In this document: positions 42,584 to 50,506 of the stretch, in pieces | Numbering within the stretch: the stretch's first letter is position 1 | How the letters are laid out: every line of letters begins with the position of its first letter | Translations under genes and position numbers: made by a program | Notes under the pieces: model-generated | What the model was told of the DNA's origin: nothing | The model's input: the letters and a program-made list of their open reading frames with translations, nothing else | The model's database searches: none | From: Asanoa iriomotensis | GTDB taxonomy: Bacteria > Actinomycetota > Actinomycetes > Mycobacteriales > Micromonosporaceae | Direction of reading: 5' to 3' | NCBI RefSeq assembly: GCF_016862515.1 | Contig: NZ_BONC01000024.1 | Span: 1-64,000, forward strand | DNA length: 64,000 bases

Positions 42584-43239
42584 CCCGGCCGATCCGGCTC
42601 GCGATCGTCGACGACGACCCCATGGTCCGCACGGGCCTGCGGATCCTGGTCGGCGGCTCGCCCGACATCGAGGTGGTCGCCGAGGGCGCCGACGGCACCG
42701 AGGTCGACGCGTTGGCCGACGCGCACTGGCCCGACGTGGTCCTGATGGACATCCGGATGCCCAAGGTGGACGGTCTGGTCGCCACGCAACGGCTGCGCGC
42801 CCGCAGGTCGCCGCCACACGTCATCGTGCTGACCACGTTCAACGCCGACGAGCACGTGCTCGACGCCCTGCGTGCCGGCGCCAGCGGATTCCTGCTCAAG
42901 GACACGCCGCCGCTGGACATCATCGCCGCGGTCCGCACGGTCGCGGCCGGCTCGGCCACGCTGTCACCGGCGGTGATCCGCCAGCTCATCGACCACGTCG
43001 CCGACCCGGCGGCCGCACCGCGCCGCCGCACCGCCCGGGCCCGCCTGTCCCGCCTCACCGACCGCGAGCACGAGGTCGCGGTGGCGCTGGGCCGAGGCTG
43101 GTCCAACGCCGAGATCGCCGCCGGGCTGTCGATGTCGGTGCCCACGGTGAAGGGCCACGTCTCCCGACTGCTCACCAAGCTCGACCTCAACAACCGAGTC
43201 CAGGTCGCGCTCCTGGTGCACGACGCCGCACTCCTGTAA
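42580..43239 (+). CDS. NarL/LuxR-family response regulator
   Basis: A 219-residue regulator. The receiver domain (1-120) has acidic residues in IVDDDPMV, phosphoacceptor Asp57 in VLMDIRMP, Thr in VLTTFN and Lys in LLKDTPP. The LuxR-type helix-turn-helix (about 150-215) has LTDREHEVAVALGRGWSNAE and MSVPTVKGHVSRLLTKL. GTG overlapping the kinase stop is the preferred start; another GTG lies six codons upstream. It may control itself or the Tat-exported phosphoesterases downstream. Confidence 0.92.
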   Translation: MTRPIRLAIVDDDPMVRTGLRILVGGSPDIEVVAEGADGTEVDALADAHWPDVVLMDIRMPKVDGLVATQRLRARRSPPHVIVLTTFNADEHVLDALRAGASGFLLKDTPPLDIIAAVRTVAAGSATLSPAVIRQLIDHVADPAAAPRRRTARARLSRLTDREHEVAVALGRGWSNAEIAAGLSMSVPTVKGHVSRLLTKLDLNNRVQVALLVHDAALL

Positions 43240-43326
43240 CGCCCGATGTCATCGGTTGTCCGGGCGCCGGTCGGCTCCCGGCAACCCGTGCGGCGTTGGC
43301 TCGGTGTCCACGCTGGAGGGAGTGGT

Positions 43327-44793
43327 ATGGCTACCGTCAACCGACGTCAGCTTCTGCTCACCGCGGTGTCCGCAGGCGCGGCGTCCGTGGTGCTCGACCC
43401 CGTGAGCTTCGCGTCCGCCACGGGTCCCGGGCCGCAGACCAGGACGCTGTCGGGCACCATCGCGTACGGGGCGCCCGACTGGGTCTACATCCCCGTCGAC
43501 GTCCCGAGCGGGGTCAACCGGATCAGCGTCACCTACAGCTACGACCGGCCGGCGCCGCCACCCGGCTACGAGGGCAACGCGCTCGACATCGGCGTCTTCG
43601 ACGGCGACGGCTTCCGCGGCTGGTCCGGCGGCTTCCGGGACAGCTTCACCGTCAGCGCGTCCGACGCCACGCCCGGCTACCTGCCCGGGCGGGTCAAGCG
43701 TGGCCGGTGGCACCTCATCCTCGGGCCCTACCGGGTCGTGCCGCAGGGCCTGCGGTGGACCGCCACCGTCACCCTGGAGTTCGGGCCGGACGGACCCGCC
43801 TTCACGCCCAGGCCCGCTCCGCACAAGGCCGCCGGCCGCGGCCGGGCCTGGTACCGCGGCGACATGCACCTCCACACCGTGCACTCCGACGGCCGGCGCA
43901 CGCCCGCCGAGGTGGCCGCCGGTGCCCGGGCCGCAAAGCTCGACTTCATCGTCTCCACGGAACACAACACCTCGAGCGCGTCGGGCGTCTGGGGCGCGTA
44001 CGCCGGCCCGGACCTCCTGATCATCGACGGTGAGGAGATCACCACCCGCAACGGCCACTACACGGCGCTCGGGCTGCCGGCCGGCACCTGGATCGACTGG
44101 CGCTACCGGGCCGCGGACGGCTCCCTCGACCGGTTCGTGCGGGACATCCACCAGGCGGATGCGCTCGCGGTCGCCGCACACCCGCTCGCGCCGTGCGTCG
44201 GTTGCGGGTGGAAGTTCGGCTACGAGGGGCTCGACGCGGTCGAGGTGTGGAACGGGCCCTGGACGCTCGACGACGAGGCGGTGCTCGCCAACTGGGACAA
44301 CCTGCTGGTCGAGGGCAAGCGGTGGATCCCGGCGGTCGGCAACAGCGACGCGCACAGCGAGCCACAGGTGATCGGGCTGCCGCAGACGGTCGTACACGCC
44401 GATGGTCTGGATCGGAAGTCGATCCTCGCGGGCGTCCGCGCGGGGCGCTCCTGGATCGCGGAGTCCGCCGCGGTCGAGGTCAGCTTCATCGCGAGCACGG
44501 TGCGCGGGCGCACCGCCGGCATCGGCGAGCGGCTCGACGTCGACGACGACACCCCGGTCACCGTGGACCTCACGGTCAGCGGCACGCCCGGCTGTGTCGC
44601 CCGAATCGTCACCGACCAGGGCCAGCGCCTGCTCGCGCCGCTGCCGGCCGACGGTCAGGGCACCGTCTCGTGGACGACCACGCCGCGCAACTCGCGGTAC
44701 GTGCGCGCCGAGATCCGCCGCCCGCAACCGACCGCGACGACCGCGGACACGATGGTCGCCCTCACCAATCCGATCTTCCTCGGCAACGCCTGA
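43327..44793 (+). CDS. Tat-exported CehA/McbA-type PHP-fold metallohydrolase
   Basis: A 488-residue secreted protein. NRRQLLLTAVSAGAAS is a twin-arginine signal. A beta-rich N-terminal domain (about 40-175) precedes the PHP domain: YRGDMHLHTVHSDGRRTP (metal ligands), STEHNTSS, and IPAVGNSDAHSE. A further beta domain closes the chain (from about 400). CehA/McbA relatives hydrolyse carbamates or phosphoesters. GGAGGGAG before the ATG sets the start. PhoD follows after 17 bases, so both are likely co-expressed outside the membrane. Confidence 0.85.
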   Translation: MATVNRRQLLLTAVSAGAASVVLDPVSFASATGPGPQTRTLSGTIAYGAPDWVYIPVDVPSGVNRISVTYSYDRPAPPPGYEGNALDIGVFDGDGFRGWSGGFRDSFTVSASDATPGYLPGRVKRGRWHLILGPYRVVPQGLRWTATVTLEFGPDGPAFTPRPAPHKAAGRGRAWYRGDMHLHTVHSDGRRTPAEVAAGARAAKLDFIVSTEHNTSSASGVWGAYAGPDLLIIDGEEITTRNGHYTALGLPAGTWIDWRYRAADGSLDRFVRDIHQADALAVAAHPLAPCVGCGWKFGYEGLDAVEVWNGPWTLDDEAVLANWDNLLVEGKRWIPAVGNSDAHSEPQVIGLPQTVVHADGLDRKSILAGVRAGRSWIAESAAVEVSFIASTVRGRTAGIGERLDVDDDTPVTVDLTVSGTPGCVARIVTDQGQRLLAPLPADGQGTVSWTTTPRNSRYVRAEIRRPQPTATTADTMVALTNPIFLGNA

Positions 44794-44810
44794 ATCCCAT
44801 GGAGGAAACC

Positions 44811-46403
44811 TTGTCCGATCTCACCGTCAGCCGCCGGCAGGTGTTGGCGACGGCCGCCGTCGCCGCCGGCGCCCTCGTCGCGGCCGAGTCACCGGCCGCC
44901 GCACACGGCTCGCACGACACCGCGGAGCCGTTCCCGCTGGGCGTGGCCAGCGGCGACCCCACCGCGTTCAGTGTCATCCTGTGGACCCGGCTCGCCCGCG
45001 ACCTCTACTCGGTGGAGGGGCTGTCGCGCCGCTCCGTCGAGGTGGGCTGGGAGGTCGCCACCGACGAGCGGTTCCGGCGTGTGGTGCGGCGCGGCAAGGT
45101 TCTGGCCCGGCCGGAGTTGGCGCACTCGGTGCACGTCGACGCGGTCGGGCTCTCGCCAGGGCGTGAGTACTTCTACCGCTTCAAGGCGCTCGGTGAGGTG
45201 AGCCCGGTCGGGCGCACGAAGACCGCGCCCGCGGCCTGGGACAACCCGCGCTCGCTGCGCTTCGCGATCGCCAACTGCCAGGACTTCCAGAACGGCTACT
45301 GGCCGGCGTACGACGCGCTCGCCGCCGAGGACCTCGACCTGGTCGTGCATCTCGGCGACTACATCTACGAGTACGACCCGGACAGCCGCTTCGCCGACCG
45401 CAGGCACGTGGCGCCGCAGACGCTCGGCCTCGACCAGTTGAGCACCCTGTCCGACTACCGCAACCGGCACGCGCAGTACAAGACCGACCCGGCCCTGCGC
45501 GCGGCGCACGCGGCGTTCCCGTGGGTGGTCACCTGGGACGACCACGAGACGGAGAACAACTACGCGTCGCTGATCGACGAGGCGGACACCGGCGAGCGCC
45601 ACCAGACGCCGGCCGAGTTCGCCAAGCAGCGGGCGGCCGCCTACCAGGCGTACTACGAGCACATGCCGATCCGGGCCAACCTGCGGCCGGGCAGCCCCGA
45701 CCTGCGGATCTTCCGCCGCTTCGACTACGGCCGGCTGCTGCGGCTCAACGTGCTCGACACCCGGCAGTACCGCACCGACCAGCCGGGCACCGCCGACTTC
45801 GGCCCGGTCGAGGCGGGCCTGGGCAACACGACCGGCACGCTGACGGGCCGTGACCAGGAGCGCTGGCTTTCATCGCAGCTCATCGGGTCGCCGGCCCGCT
45901 GGAACGTCATCGCCCAGCAGGTGATGATGAGCCGGACGCTGTTCCCGAACCCGGCGCTGGTCCCGCCGACGATGGCCAACCTCGACCAGTGGGACGGTTA
46001 CGCACCGCAGCGGGCGCGCCTGCTGGGCATGCTCGCCGACCACCGGGTGGCCAACCCGGTCGTGCTGGCCGGCGACATCCACTCGACGTGGTTCAGCGAG
46101 CTGCACGAGAACTTCGACCGGCCGGACATCGCGCCGGTCGCGGTCGAGTTCGTCTCGACGTCGATCAGCTCCGACTTCCCGGCGGCCTTCGACGCACCGG
46201 TCAAGGCGGCGAACCCGCTGTTCAACCCGCACGTGAAGTACTTCGACGGTCTCAAGCGGGGCTACCTGCGGTGCGCGGTGGACCGCCAGGTGTGGCGCAC
46301 GGACGTCCGGACTGTGGACTCGATCGAGACCCGCACGTCGCCGATCCGCACGCAGGCGTCGTACGCGGTCGCCGCCGGCACGAACCGCATCCTCCCCGCC
46401 TGA
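44811..46403 (+). CDS. PhoD-like alkaline phosphatase/phosphodiesterase
   Basis: A 530-residue Tat-exported metallophosphatase. The signal is VSRRQVLATAAVAAG. An Fn3-like N-terminal domain (FPLGVASGDPTAFSVILWTR) leads to the catalytic domain with metal ligands in IANCQDFQNGYW, HLGDYIYEYD, TWDDHETENNY and LAGDIHSTW. PhoD enzymes need calcium and iron and release phosphate from mono- and diesters. TTG is preferred because GGAGG lies five to six bases before it; an ATG four codons upstream would place GGAGG inside the gene. Terminator follows. Confidence 0.9.
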   Translation: MSDLTVSRRQVLATAAVAAGALVAAESPAAAHGSHDTAEPFPLGVASGDPTAFSVILWTRLARDLYSVEGLSRRSVEVGWEVATDERFRRVVRRGKVLARPELAHSVHVDAVGLSPGREYFYRFKALGEVSPVGRTKTAPAAWDNPRSLRFAIANCQDFQNGYWPAYDALAAEDLDLVVHLGDYIYEYDPDSRFADRRHVAPQTLGLDQLSTLSDYRNRHAQYKTDPALRAAHAAFPWVVTWDDHETENNYASLIDEADTGERHQTPAEFAKQRAAAYQAYYEHMPIRANLRPGSPDLRIFRRFDYGRLLRLNVLDTRQYRTDQPGTADFGPVEAGLGNTTGTLTGRDQERWLSSQLIGSPARWNVIAQQVMMSRTLFPNPALVPPTMANLDQWDGYAPQRARLLGMLADHRVANPVVLAGDIHSTWFSELHENFDRPDIAPVAVEFVSTSISSDFPAAFDAPVKAANPLFNPHVKYFDGLKRGYLRCAVDRQVWRTDVRTVDSIETRTSPIRTQASYAVAAGTNRILPA

Positions 46404-46412
46404 CCGGTCCGG

Positions 46413-46444
46413 CCTACCGCGCCCACCCACACGGGCGCGGTAGG
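46413..46444 (+). terminator. Hairpin terminator after phoD-like gene
   Basis: Twelve-base perfect arms CCTACCGCGCCC and GGGCGCGGTAGG with an eight-base loop. The right arm supplies part of the TAGGTT promoter hexamer of the next gene. Confidence 0.8.
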
Positions 46445-46446
46445 TT
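46441..46446 (+). promoter_or_regulatory. TAGGTT -10 box for the small protein gene
   Basis: TAGGTT ends seven bases before the ATG and overlaps the terminator arm, so terminator and leaderless promoter are interlocked. Confidence 0.4.
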
Positions 46447-46453
46447 GCGGGTC

Positions 46454-46669
46454 ATGACCGATCGTGAAAACGCGCGCCGCGCGGCCGCCGCGCACACCGA
46501 GGCGTCCCGCGAGCTGGAGGCGTTCCTGCGCCGGGTGCCCGAGGTGCCGGCACCGGAGCACGTCGCCGAGTTCGCGACGCTGCTGGCCCGCGAGGAGGAG
46601 ATCCGCGCGGAACGGCAGGACGCCCTGGACGCGTTCGGCCTGAGCGCGCCGAGCATCGACGAGCCCTGA
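46454..46669 (+). CDS. Small helical hypothetical protein
   Basis: A 71-residue, charged, mostly helical protein (RRAAAAHTEASRELEAFLRR; HVAEFATLLAREEEIRAERQ) without a recognised domain. It precedes the NYN-like gene by 13 bases and the phosphotransferase-like gene on the same strand, so these form a small operon. Codon use matches its neighbours. Function unknown. Confidence 0.65.
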   Translation: MTDRENARRAAAAHTEASRELEAFLRRVPEVPAPEHVAEFATLLAREEEIRAERQDALDAFGLSAPSIDEP

Positions 46670-46682
46670 GGCCGGGCCCGCG

Positions 46683-47063
46683 GTGACCGCACCGCTGGTG
46701 GTGGTCGACGTCGCCAACGTCATCGGCGCCCGCCCGGACGGCTGGTGGCGCGACCGCGCGGCCGCGGCCACCCGCCTGCGCGACGAGTTGGCCGCCGCGG
46801 TCGCCGCCGGCCAGCCGATCGGCGACATCCCGCCGCCGGTCGACCTGGTGCTGGTCGTCGAGGGCCGCGCGAGCGGCGTCGGCCCGGTGCCGGGCGTCGA
46901 GGTGCTCGCCGCGCCCCGCTCGGGCGACGACACGATCGTCGAGGTGGTCCGGGACCGCGCCGGCGACCGCCCGGTCGTGGTGGTCACCGCCGACCGCGAG
47001 CTGCGGGGCCGCGTAGCCGCCCTGGGCGCCGTCACCCACGGCCCGCGCTGGCTCCGCCCCTGA
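46683..47063 (+). CDS. PIN/NYN-like domain protein (often annotated NTP pyrophosphohydrolase)
   Basis: A 126-residue protein. VVVDVANVIGARPDGWWRDR at the start, APRSGDDTIVEVVRDRAGDR in the middle and VVVTADRELRGRVAALGAVT at the end place conserved Asp residues as in NYN/PIN-like nucleases of the YacP type. The 'NTP pyrophosphohydrolase' label sometimes given to this family is not supported by a visible MazG or Nudix motif. GTG start. The next gene begins two bases after the stop. Confidence 0.7.
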   Translation: MTAPLVVVDVANVIGARPDGWWRDRAAAATRLRDELAAAVAAGQPIGDIPPPVDLVLVVEGRASGVGPVPGVEVLAAPRSGDDTIVEVVRDRAGDRPVVVVTADRELRGRVAALGAVTHGPRWLRP

Positions 47064-47065
47064 TT

Positions 47066-47923
47066 GTGAAGGCGGAGTTGGTTTCGCGTGGGATGGCCGC
47101 GGCGACGGCCTTGGCGGCGCGGCTGCATCTGCGGGTCGACGACGTGCTCGTGATTCAGAATTCGAACAAGCTCGCTCTGCGTCTGTTGCCGTGTGACGTC
47201 TTCGCCCGAGTGGCACTGATCGGCGAAGAGGTAGCCGCGTTCGAGGTTGACCTGGCTCTGCGACTCGCGGGGACCGCGAGCCCCGTGGCCGCGCCGGCGC
47301 CCGGCGTCGAGCCGCGGGTCTACGAAAGCGACGGCTTCGCCGTGACCTTGTGGACCTACTACGAGGCCGTGGTTCCCGACCAGGACTGGCCAGACGCGTA
47401 TGCAGACGCGCTCCACCGCTTGCACACGCGCATGCGGGGCGTCGAGATCACAACCCCGCACTTCCTGGACCGAGTCGGCGAGGCCGAACGACTGGTCACC
47501 CGAAGAACGGAGACGCCCGCACTCGCCGAGGCCGACCGACATCTCCTCCTCACCACGCTGCAGAACGCTCGTGAACGCATCCACGGCCGCGGCGCCGCCG
47601 AGCAGCCGCTGCACGGAGAACCGCATCCCGGCAACCTCCTCAACACCCGCAACGGCCCGCTGTTCATCGATTTCGAGACGTGCTGCCGCGGACCCGTCGA
47701 GTTCGACGTCGCCCACGTGCCGGAGGACGTCAGCGCACGCTATCCGGGCATCGACCAGGTTCTGCTCGCGGAATGTCGACGGCTCGTGCTCGCGATGGTC
47801 GCGGCTTGGCGCTGGGACGTCCGCGACGAGTTCCCCAACGGGCACCAGCACGGCCGAAACATCCTTACCCTGCTCCGCCAAGGTCCCCCGTGGCCCGCAC
47901 TCGGCACCCTCGCCACCGAGTAG
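47066..47923 (+). CDS. Aminoglycoside phosphotransferase-fold protein
   Basis: A 285-residue kinase-fold protein. The N lobe carries NSNKLALRLLPCDVFARVAL with a degenerate ATP Lys. The catalytic loop reads LHGEPHPGNLL, where the usual H-G-D has Glu instead of Asp, followed by the metal motif FIDFETCCRGPVEFDVAHVP. I have seen the HGE form in a family of actinobacterial homologues, so it may be functional, but substrate and activity are unknown. GTG immediately after the NYN stop is used; ATG nine codons later is the alternative. Confidence 0.75.
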   Translation: MKAELVSRGMAAATALAARLHLRVDDVLVIQNSNKLALRLLPCDVFARVALIGEEVAAFEVDLALRLAGTASPVAAPAPGVEPRVYESDGFAVTLWTYYEAVVPDQDWPDAYADALHRLHTRMRGVEITTPHFLDRVGEAERLVTRRTETPALAEADRHLLLTTLQNARERIHGRGAAEQPLHGEPHPGNLLNTRNGPLFIDFETCCRGPVEFDVAHVPEDVSARYPGIDQVLLAECRRLVLAMVAAWRWDVRDEFPNGHQHGRNILTLLRQGPPWPALGTLATE

Positions 47924-47957
47924 GAGACGGAGACCCGGACCGGTGAGTGCCCAGCAG

Positions 47958-47963
47958 TAGTAT
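47958..47963 (+). promoter_or_regulatory. TAGTAT -10 box, leaderless pattern
   Basis: TAGTAT ends six bases before the GTG of the next gene, without a ribosome site. Confidence 0.45.
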
Positions 47964-47969
47964 CCGCCG

Positions 47970-48323
47970 GTGCAGCGAATCGAGGTGACCGACGAGGGGA
48001 TCACCGTGACGTCGGTGGCCGAGCCGCTGATGTCGGCGTATGGCCGGGAGATGCGGCCGGGCGCGACCAGTGTCTACGCGCTGCCGTGGGATGAGATCGA
48101 CGGCGTCTCGCTCTCAGCGATGCTGCTGCCGCCCGACGGCGAACGCTGGGTCGACCTGACGGTCGACGTCATTTCAGGCGAATATGTCGAGGTACACGAA
48201 GACGCCGAAGGCTTCACCGACGCGGTGCGGAAGCTCTGCCGGTTGTCCGGGCTCCCGGTGCCCGACTCGGCGGCATTGACGACGGACGGGCTGGTGATTT
48301 GGCCACCATCCGGCCCATCCTGA
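47970..48323 (+). CDS. Hypothetical protein
   Basis: A 117-residue soluble protein, predicted mostly beta in its first half (RIEVTDEGITVTSVAEPLMS; VYALPWDEIDGVSLSAMLLP; WVDLTVDVISGEYVEVHEDA) with a helix near FTDAVRKLCRLSGL. The pattern resembles PH-like or immunity-type small proteins, but no family is recognised. GTG start six bases after TAGTAT. Confidence 0.65.
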   Translation: MQRIEVTDEGITVTSVAEPLMSAYGREMRPGATSVYALPWDEIDGVSLSAMLLPPDGERWVDLTVDVISGEYVEVHEDAEGFTDAVRKLCRLSGLPVPDSAALTTDGLVIWPPSGPS

Positions 48324-48363
48324 ACCTTTCGCCGGTGTGACGACGAGGCGCTGCACCTGCATC

Positions 48364-48981
48364 CTAGTGGAAATCGTCGGCGGCTCGTGCGGCGATGGCC
48401 GCGTACTTGCGGTCCGGGCGTTCCGGGAACTGCTGTTGCAGGCGCTCGAGCTCGACGAAACCGGCCCTTGCCAGGCGGGCTGAGAGTTCGTCCACCGGCC
48501 AGCGGTACGCCGTGAGGACCTTGTGGTCGAACTCGGCCACCTCGTCGTCGCTGTCGAAGAAGCCGATCACCACGCTCCCGGAAGGCGTCAGGATCCGGCG
48601 GAACTCGGTGAGGACTCGGTCCAGCTCGGGCGGCGGCAGGTGGATCGTCGAATACCAGGAGAGGATGCCGGCCACCGAATGGTCCGAGATGTTCAGTTCG
48701 GTCATCGAGCCCAACCGGAACTCCGGCCCAGGAAAGGTCGCCCGCGCGTGGTCGATGAAATCGGGGACCAAGTCGATGCCGGTCACATCGGCGCCGAGCG
48801 AGTACAGGTAGGCGGTCCAATGCCCCGGTCCGCAACCGAGATCGAGCACCGGGCCGTCCAGGCCGGCGAGGTGGCGCCGAACGAGGGCCGTGTCGTCCAC
48901 ATGGGACTCCCAGTCACCGTCGAACAGGGCGATGTACTGCTCTGACACCGACGAATAGGCATCACGTACGCGTTGGCTCAT
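48364..48981 (-). CDS. Class I SAM-dependent methyltransferase
   Basis: A 205-residue methyltransferase. Motif I VLDLGCGPGHWTAYL binds SAM, TGIDLVPDFIDHA is motif II, and SVAGILSWYSTIHLPP and LTPSGSVVIGFF complete the Rossmann core. The acceptor is unknown. ATG overlaps the stop of the upstream GNAT gene in ATGA, so the two modifying enzymes form a coupled pair. Confidence 0.88.
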   Translation of the reverse strand: MSQRVRDAYSSVSEQYIALFDGDWESHVDDTALVRRHLAGLDGPVLDLGCGPGHWTAYLYSLGADVTGIDLVPDFIDHARATFPGPEFRLGSMTELNISDHSVAGILSWYSTIHLPPPELDRVLTEFRRILTPSGSVVIGFFDSDDEVAEFDHKVLTAYRWPVDELSARLARAGFVELERLQQQFPERPDRKYAAIAARAADDFH

Positions 48982-49568
48982 GCGGGGTTGACCGTCTTCA
49001 CCATGACGCAGTTCTTCAGCCCTTTGGGCCGGTCGTAGGTGAAGCCGAGCCGCTCGTAGAGGCGGCGGGTGCCGTTGTAGAGGAACGACGACGACATCTT
49101 CCTGGTCTGGTCGGTCAGGTCGTGGGGATAGCTCTCGACCCGCCCGCCGCCGGCCTGTGCGATCAGGTCGAGCGCACCGGTGATCGCCAACTCCGTCACG
49201 CCCTTTCGCCGATGGCGCTTGTCGACGAAGACGCAGGTGATCCGGTAGTCGGGGTCCGCGGTCTTGGTGGCGTCGTACTGCTTGCGGTGGTGGAGGGTCG
49301 GCAACTCGACCGGGGTGCCGTACTCAGCCCACGCGATGGCGTCGTCGCCGTCCATCACCAGTGCGGCATGCGCCTTGCCCTGCTCGACGTAGGCCTTCTT
49401 CAGCGCCCGGTTGGCCTCCGCGCCCTGGCCGCGCTCGGGACCGTCAGGGTGGAACCAGATGCACCAGCAGCCCCCGAAGATGCCGTTGTGCCGCTGCACC
49501 AGCGCATCAAAGGCGGACCAGGTCTCAGGGCTCAGAGGCGCGACGGTGTACGACGACTCGGTGGCCAT
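48978..49568 (-). CDS. GNAT-family N-acetyltransferase
   Basis: A 196-residue acetyltransferase. YRITCVFVDKRHRRKGVTEL is the beta4-alpha3 acetyl-CoA pyrophosphate loop, and RRLYERLGFTYDRPKGLKNC the C-terminal motif. GGCWCIWFHPDGPERGQG near residue 33 is typical of a subfamily with a Trp/Cys-rich insert. ATG is preferred over a GTG three codons upstream. A 16-base palindrome (ATACGGTTCACCGTAT) covers the start region. First gene of a pair with the methyltransferase. Confidence 0.83.
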   Translation of the reverse strand: MATESSYTVAPLSPETWSAFDALVQRHNGIFGGCWCIWFHPDGPERGQGAEANRALKKAYVEQGKAHAALVMDGDDAIAWAEYGTPVELPTLHHRKQYDATKTADPDYRITCVFVDKRHRRKGVTELAITGALDLIAQAGGGRVESYPHDLTDQTRKMSSSFLYNGTRRLYERLGFTYDRPKGLKNCVMVKTVNPA

Positions 49569-49582
49569 ACGGTTCACCGTAT
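49567..49582. promoter_or_regulatory. 16-bp palindrome over the GNAT start codon
   Basis: ATACGGT and ACCGTAT flank a two-base centre. The left arm contains two bases of the GNAT start codon. Binding here would block initiation on the minus strand. Confidence 0.4.
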
Positions 49583-49615
49583 TCGAACCCGCGGGCCGTG
49601 CGCGACGATCGTCCG

Positions 49616-50107
49616 GTGCAACGTTTCGACAGCGTCGCCGGCGGCCTGGTGGTGGGCACTGCCGTCCGCGCGACGATCATCAGCCACGAGCGGTGGGGAG
49701 TCATGGCCCAGGTTCTGGGACATGAGTCGGTGGGCGCGTCGGTCGACGGCGGCTACATCGACAGCCCATCGGGCTCATCGCGGGCGCTGCCCGCGGAGTA
49801 CCCGCCAGTCGGGGCGCAGGTCGGCGCGCTCGTCGTGGAGGTCGACCGCTACCACCCGCCCATCTGGATACGTCTCACGACCCGTGCCGCGGACCTGCGT
49901 GAGTTCAGCCGGCCGTGCGGATGTTGCGGCCGGCCCACCAACCTGAGCCCCGGCGGCGACGGCGTCACCGTCGATGTCCGCAGCAGCGACGGGCCCGGAT
50001 GCGCCTCGTTCGTCGCGCACCGCTCCTGTCTGGCCGACCGCCTCAACCCGGATTTCAACGGCGACCGCGCGCGGGTCAATGCGGTGGGACACCACCAGCC
50101 GCCGTAA
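49616..50107 (+). CDS. Hypothetical protein with a Cys-rich segment
   Basis: A 163-residue protein without a recognised family. The first half is beta-rich (GGLVVGTAVRATIISHERWG; GAQVGALVVEVDRYHPPIWI; an S1/OB-like feel), and the second half has CGCCGRP and later HRSC, which could bind a metal. GTG start; it is divergent from the GNAT gene across about 50 bases. OB-fold is only a guess. Confidence 0.6.
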   Translation: MQRFDSVAGGLVVGTAVRATIISHERWGVMAQVLGHESVGASVDGGYIDSPSGSSRALPAEYPPVGAQVGALVVEVDRYHPPIWIRLTTRAADLREFSRPCGCCGRPTNLSPGGDGVTVDVRSSDGPGCASFVAHRSCLADRLNPDFNGDRARVNAVGHHQPP

Positions 50108-50180
50108 GCACCGCTCGAACAGCAGGCCTCCCCCGGGACGAACCCTCGCGCCCTTGACCCGCCGTCGCGCTCTGTGGTGG

Positions 50181-50506
50181 TCAGGCGGCCGTGAAGGCTA
50201 GGACTTTCGGCCAGGTGTCGATGCGGGCCGCGGCGTCAGCCTGGCGGGTGCCGCCCAACGCCCGGACGCCGAAAGAGGTGCCGGCGGCGAGGTACGGGAA
50301 GCTGCCGACTCCGTGGCCCGCCTCCGGATAGATCAGGGCCTGGTGTGCGGCGGTGCCGTCGGCGTCGGCGAGGCGCCGGGGCTGAACCAGGCCACCTCCG
50401 ATCGCCGGTCGCCGTCGCCGTCGGCCTCGACGGTCGCCTCCGCGCTCCAGCGCTGGCCGTGGCGGTCGGTCGCCCGCGCTGCGACCGTGACGGTCTCGCC
50501 GGCTCG
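50181..50506 (-). pseudogene. Decayed acyl-CoA thioesterase (BAAT-like) remnant
   Basis: Directly after the fucosidase stop codon the minus strand reads AGETVTVAARATDRHGQRWS, then AEATVEADGDGDRRSEVAWF, the look of a BAAT/acyl-CoA thioesterase N-terminal domain. In another frame it then reads ALIYPEAGHGVGSFPYLAAG, then GGTRQADAAARIDTWPKVLA and a stop, which is the C-terminal end of the same family, including its His. The central alpha/beta-hydrolase core with the nucleophile is missing. The two ends were therefore joined by an internal deletion and the 5' end lost. Confidence 0.7.

Noticed and set aside
43240-43326. PHO box before the CehA/PhoD genes
   Set aside because: No pair of 11-base direct repeats resembling the actinobacterial PhoP site could be found.
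46262-48004. 580-codon minus-strand frame across several small genes
   Set aside because: Antisense to four plus-strand genes with plausible products; no coherent domain.
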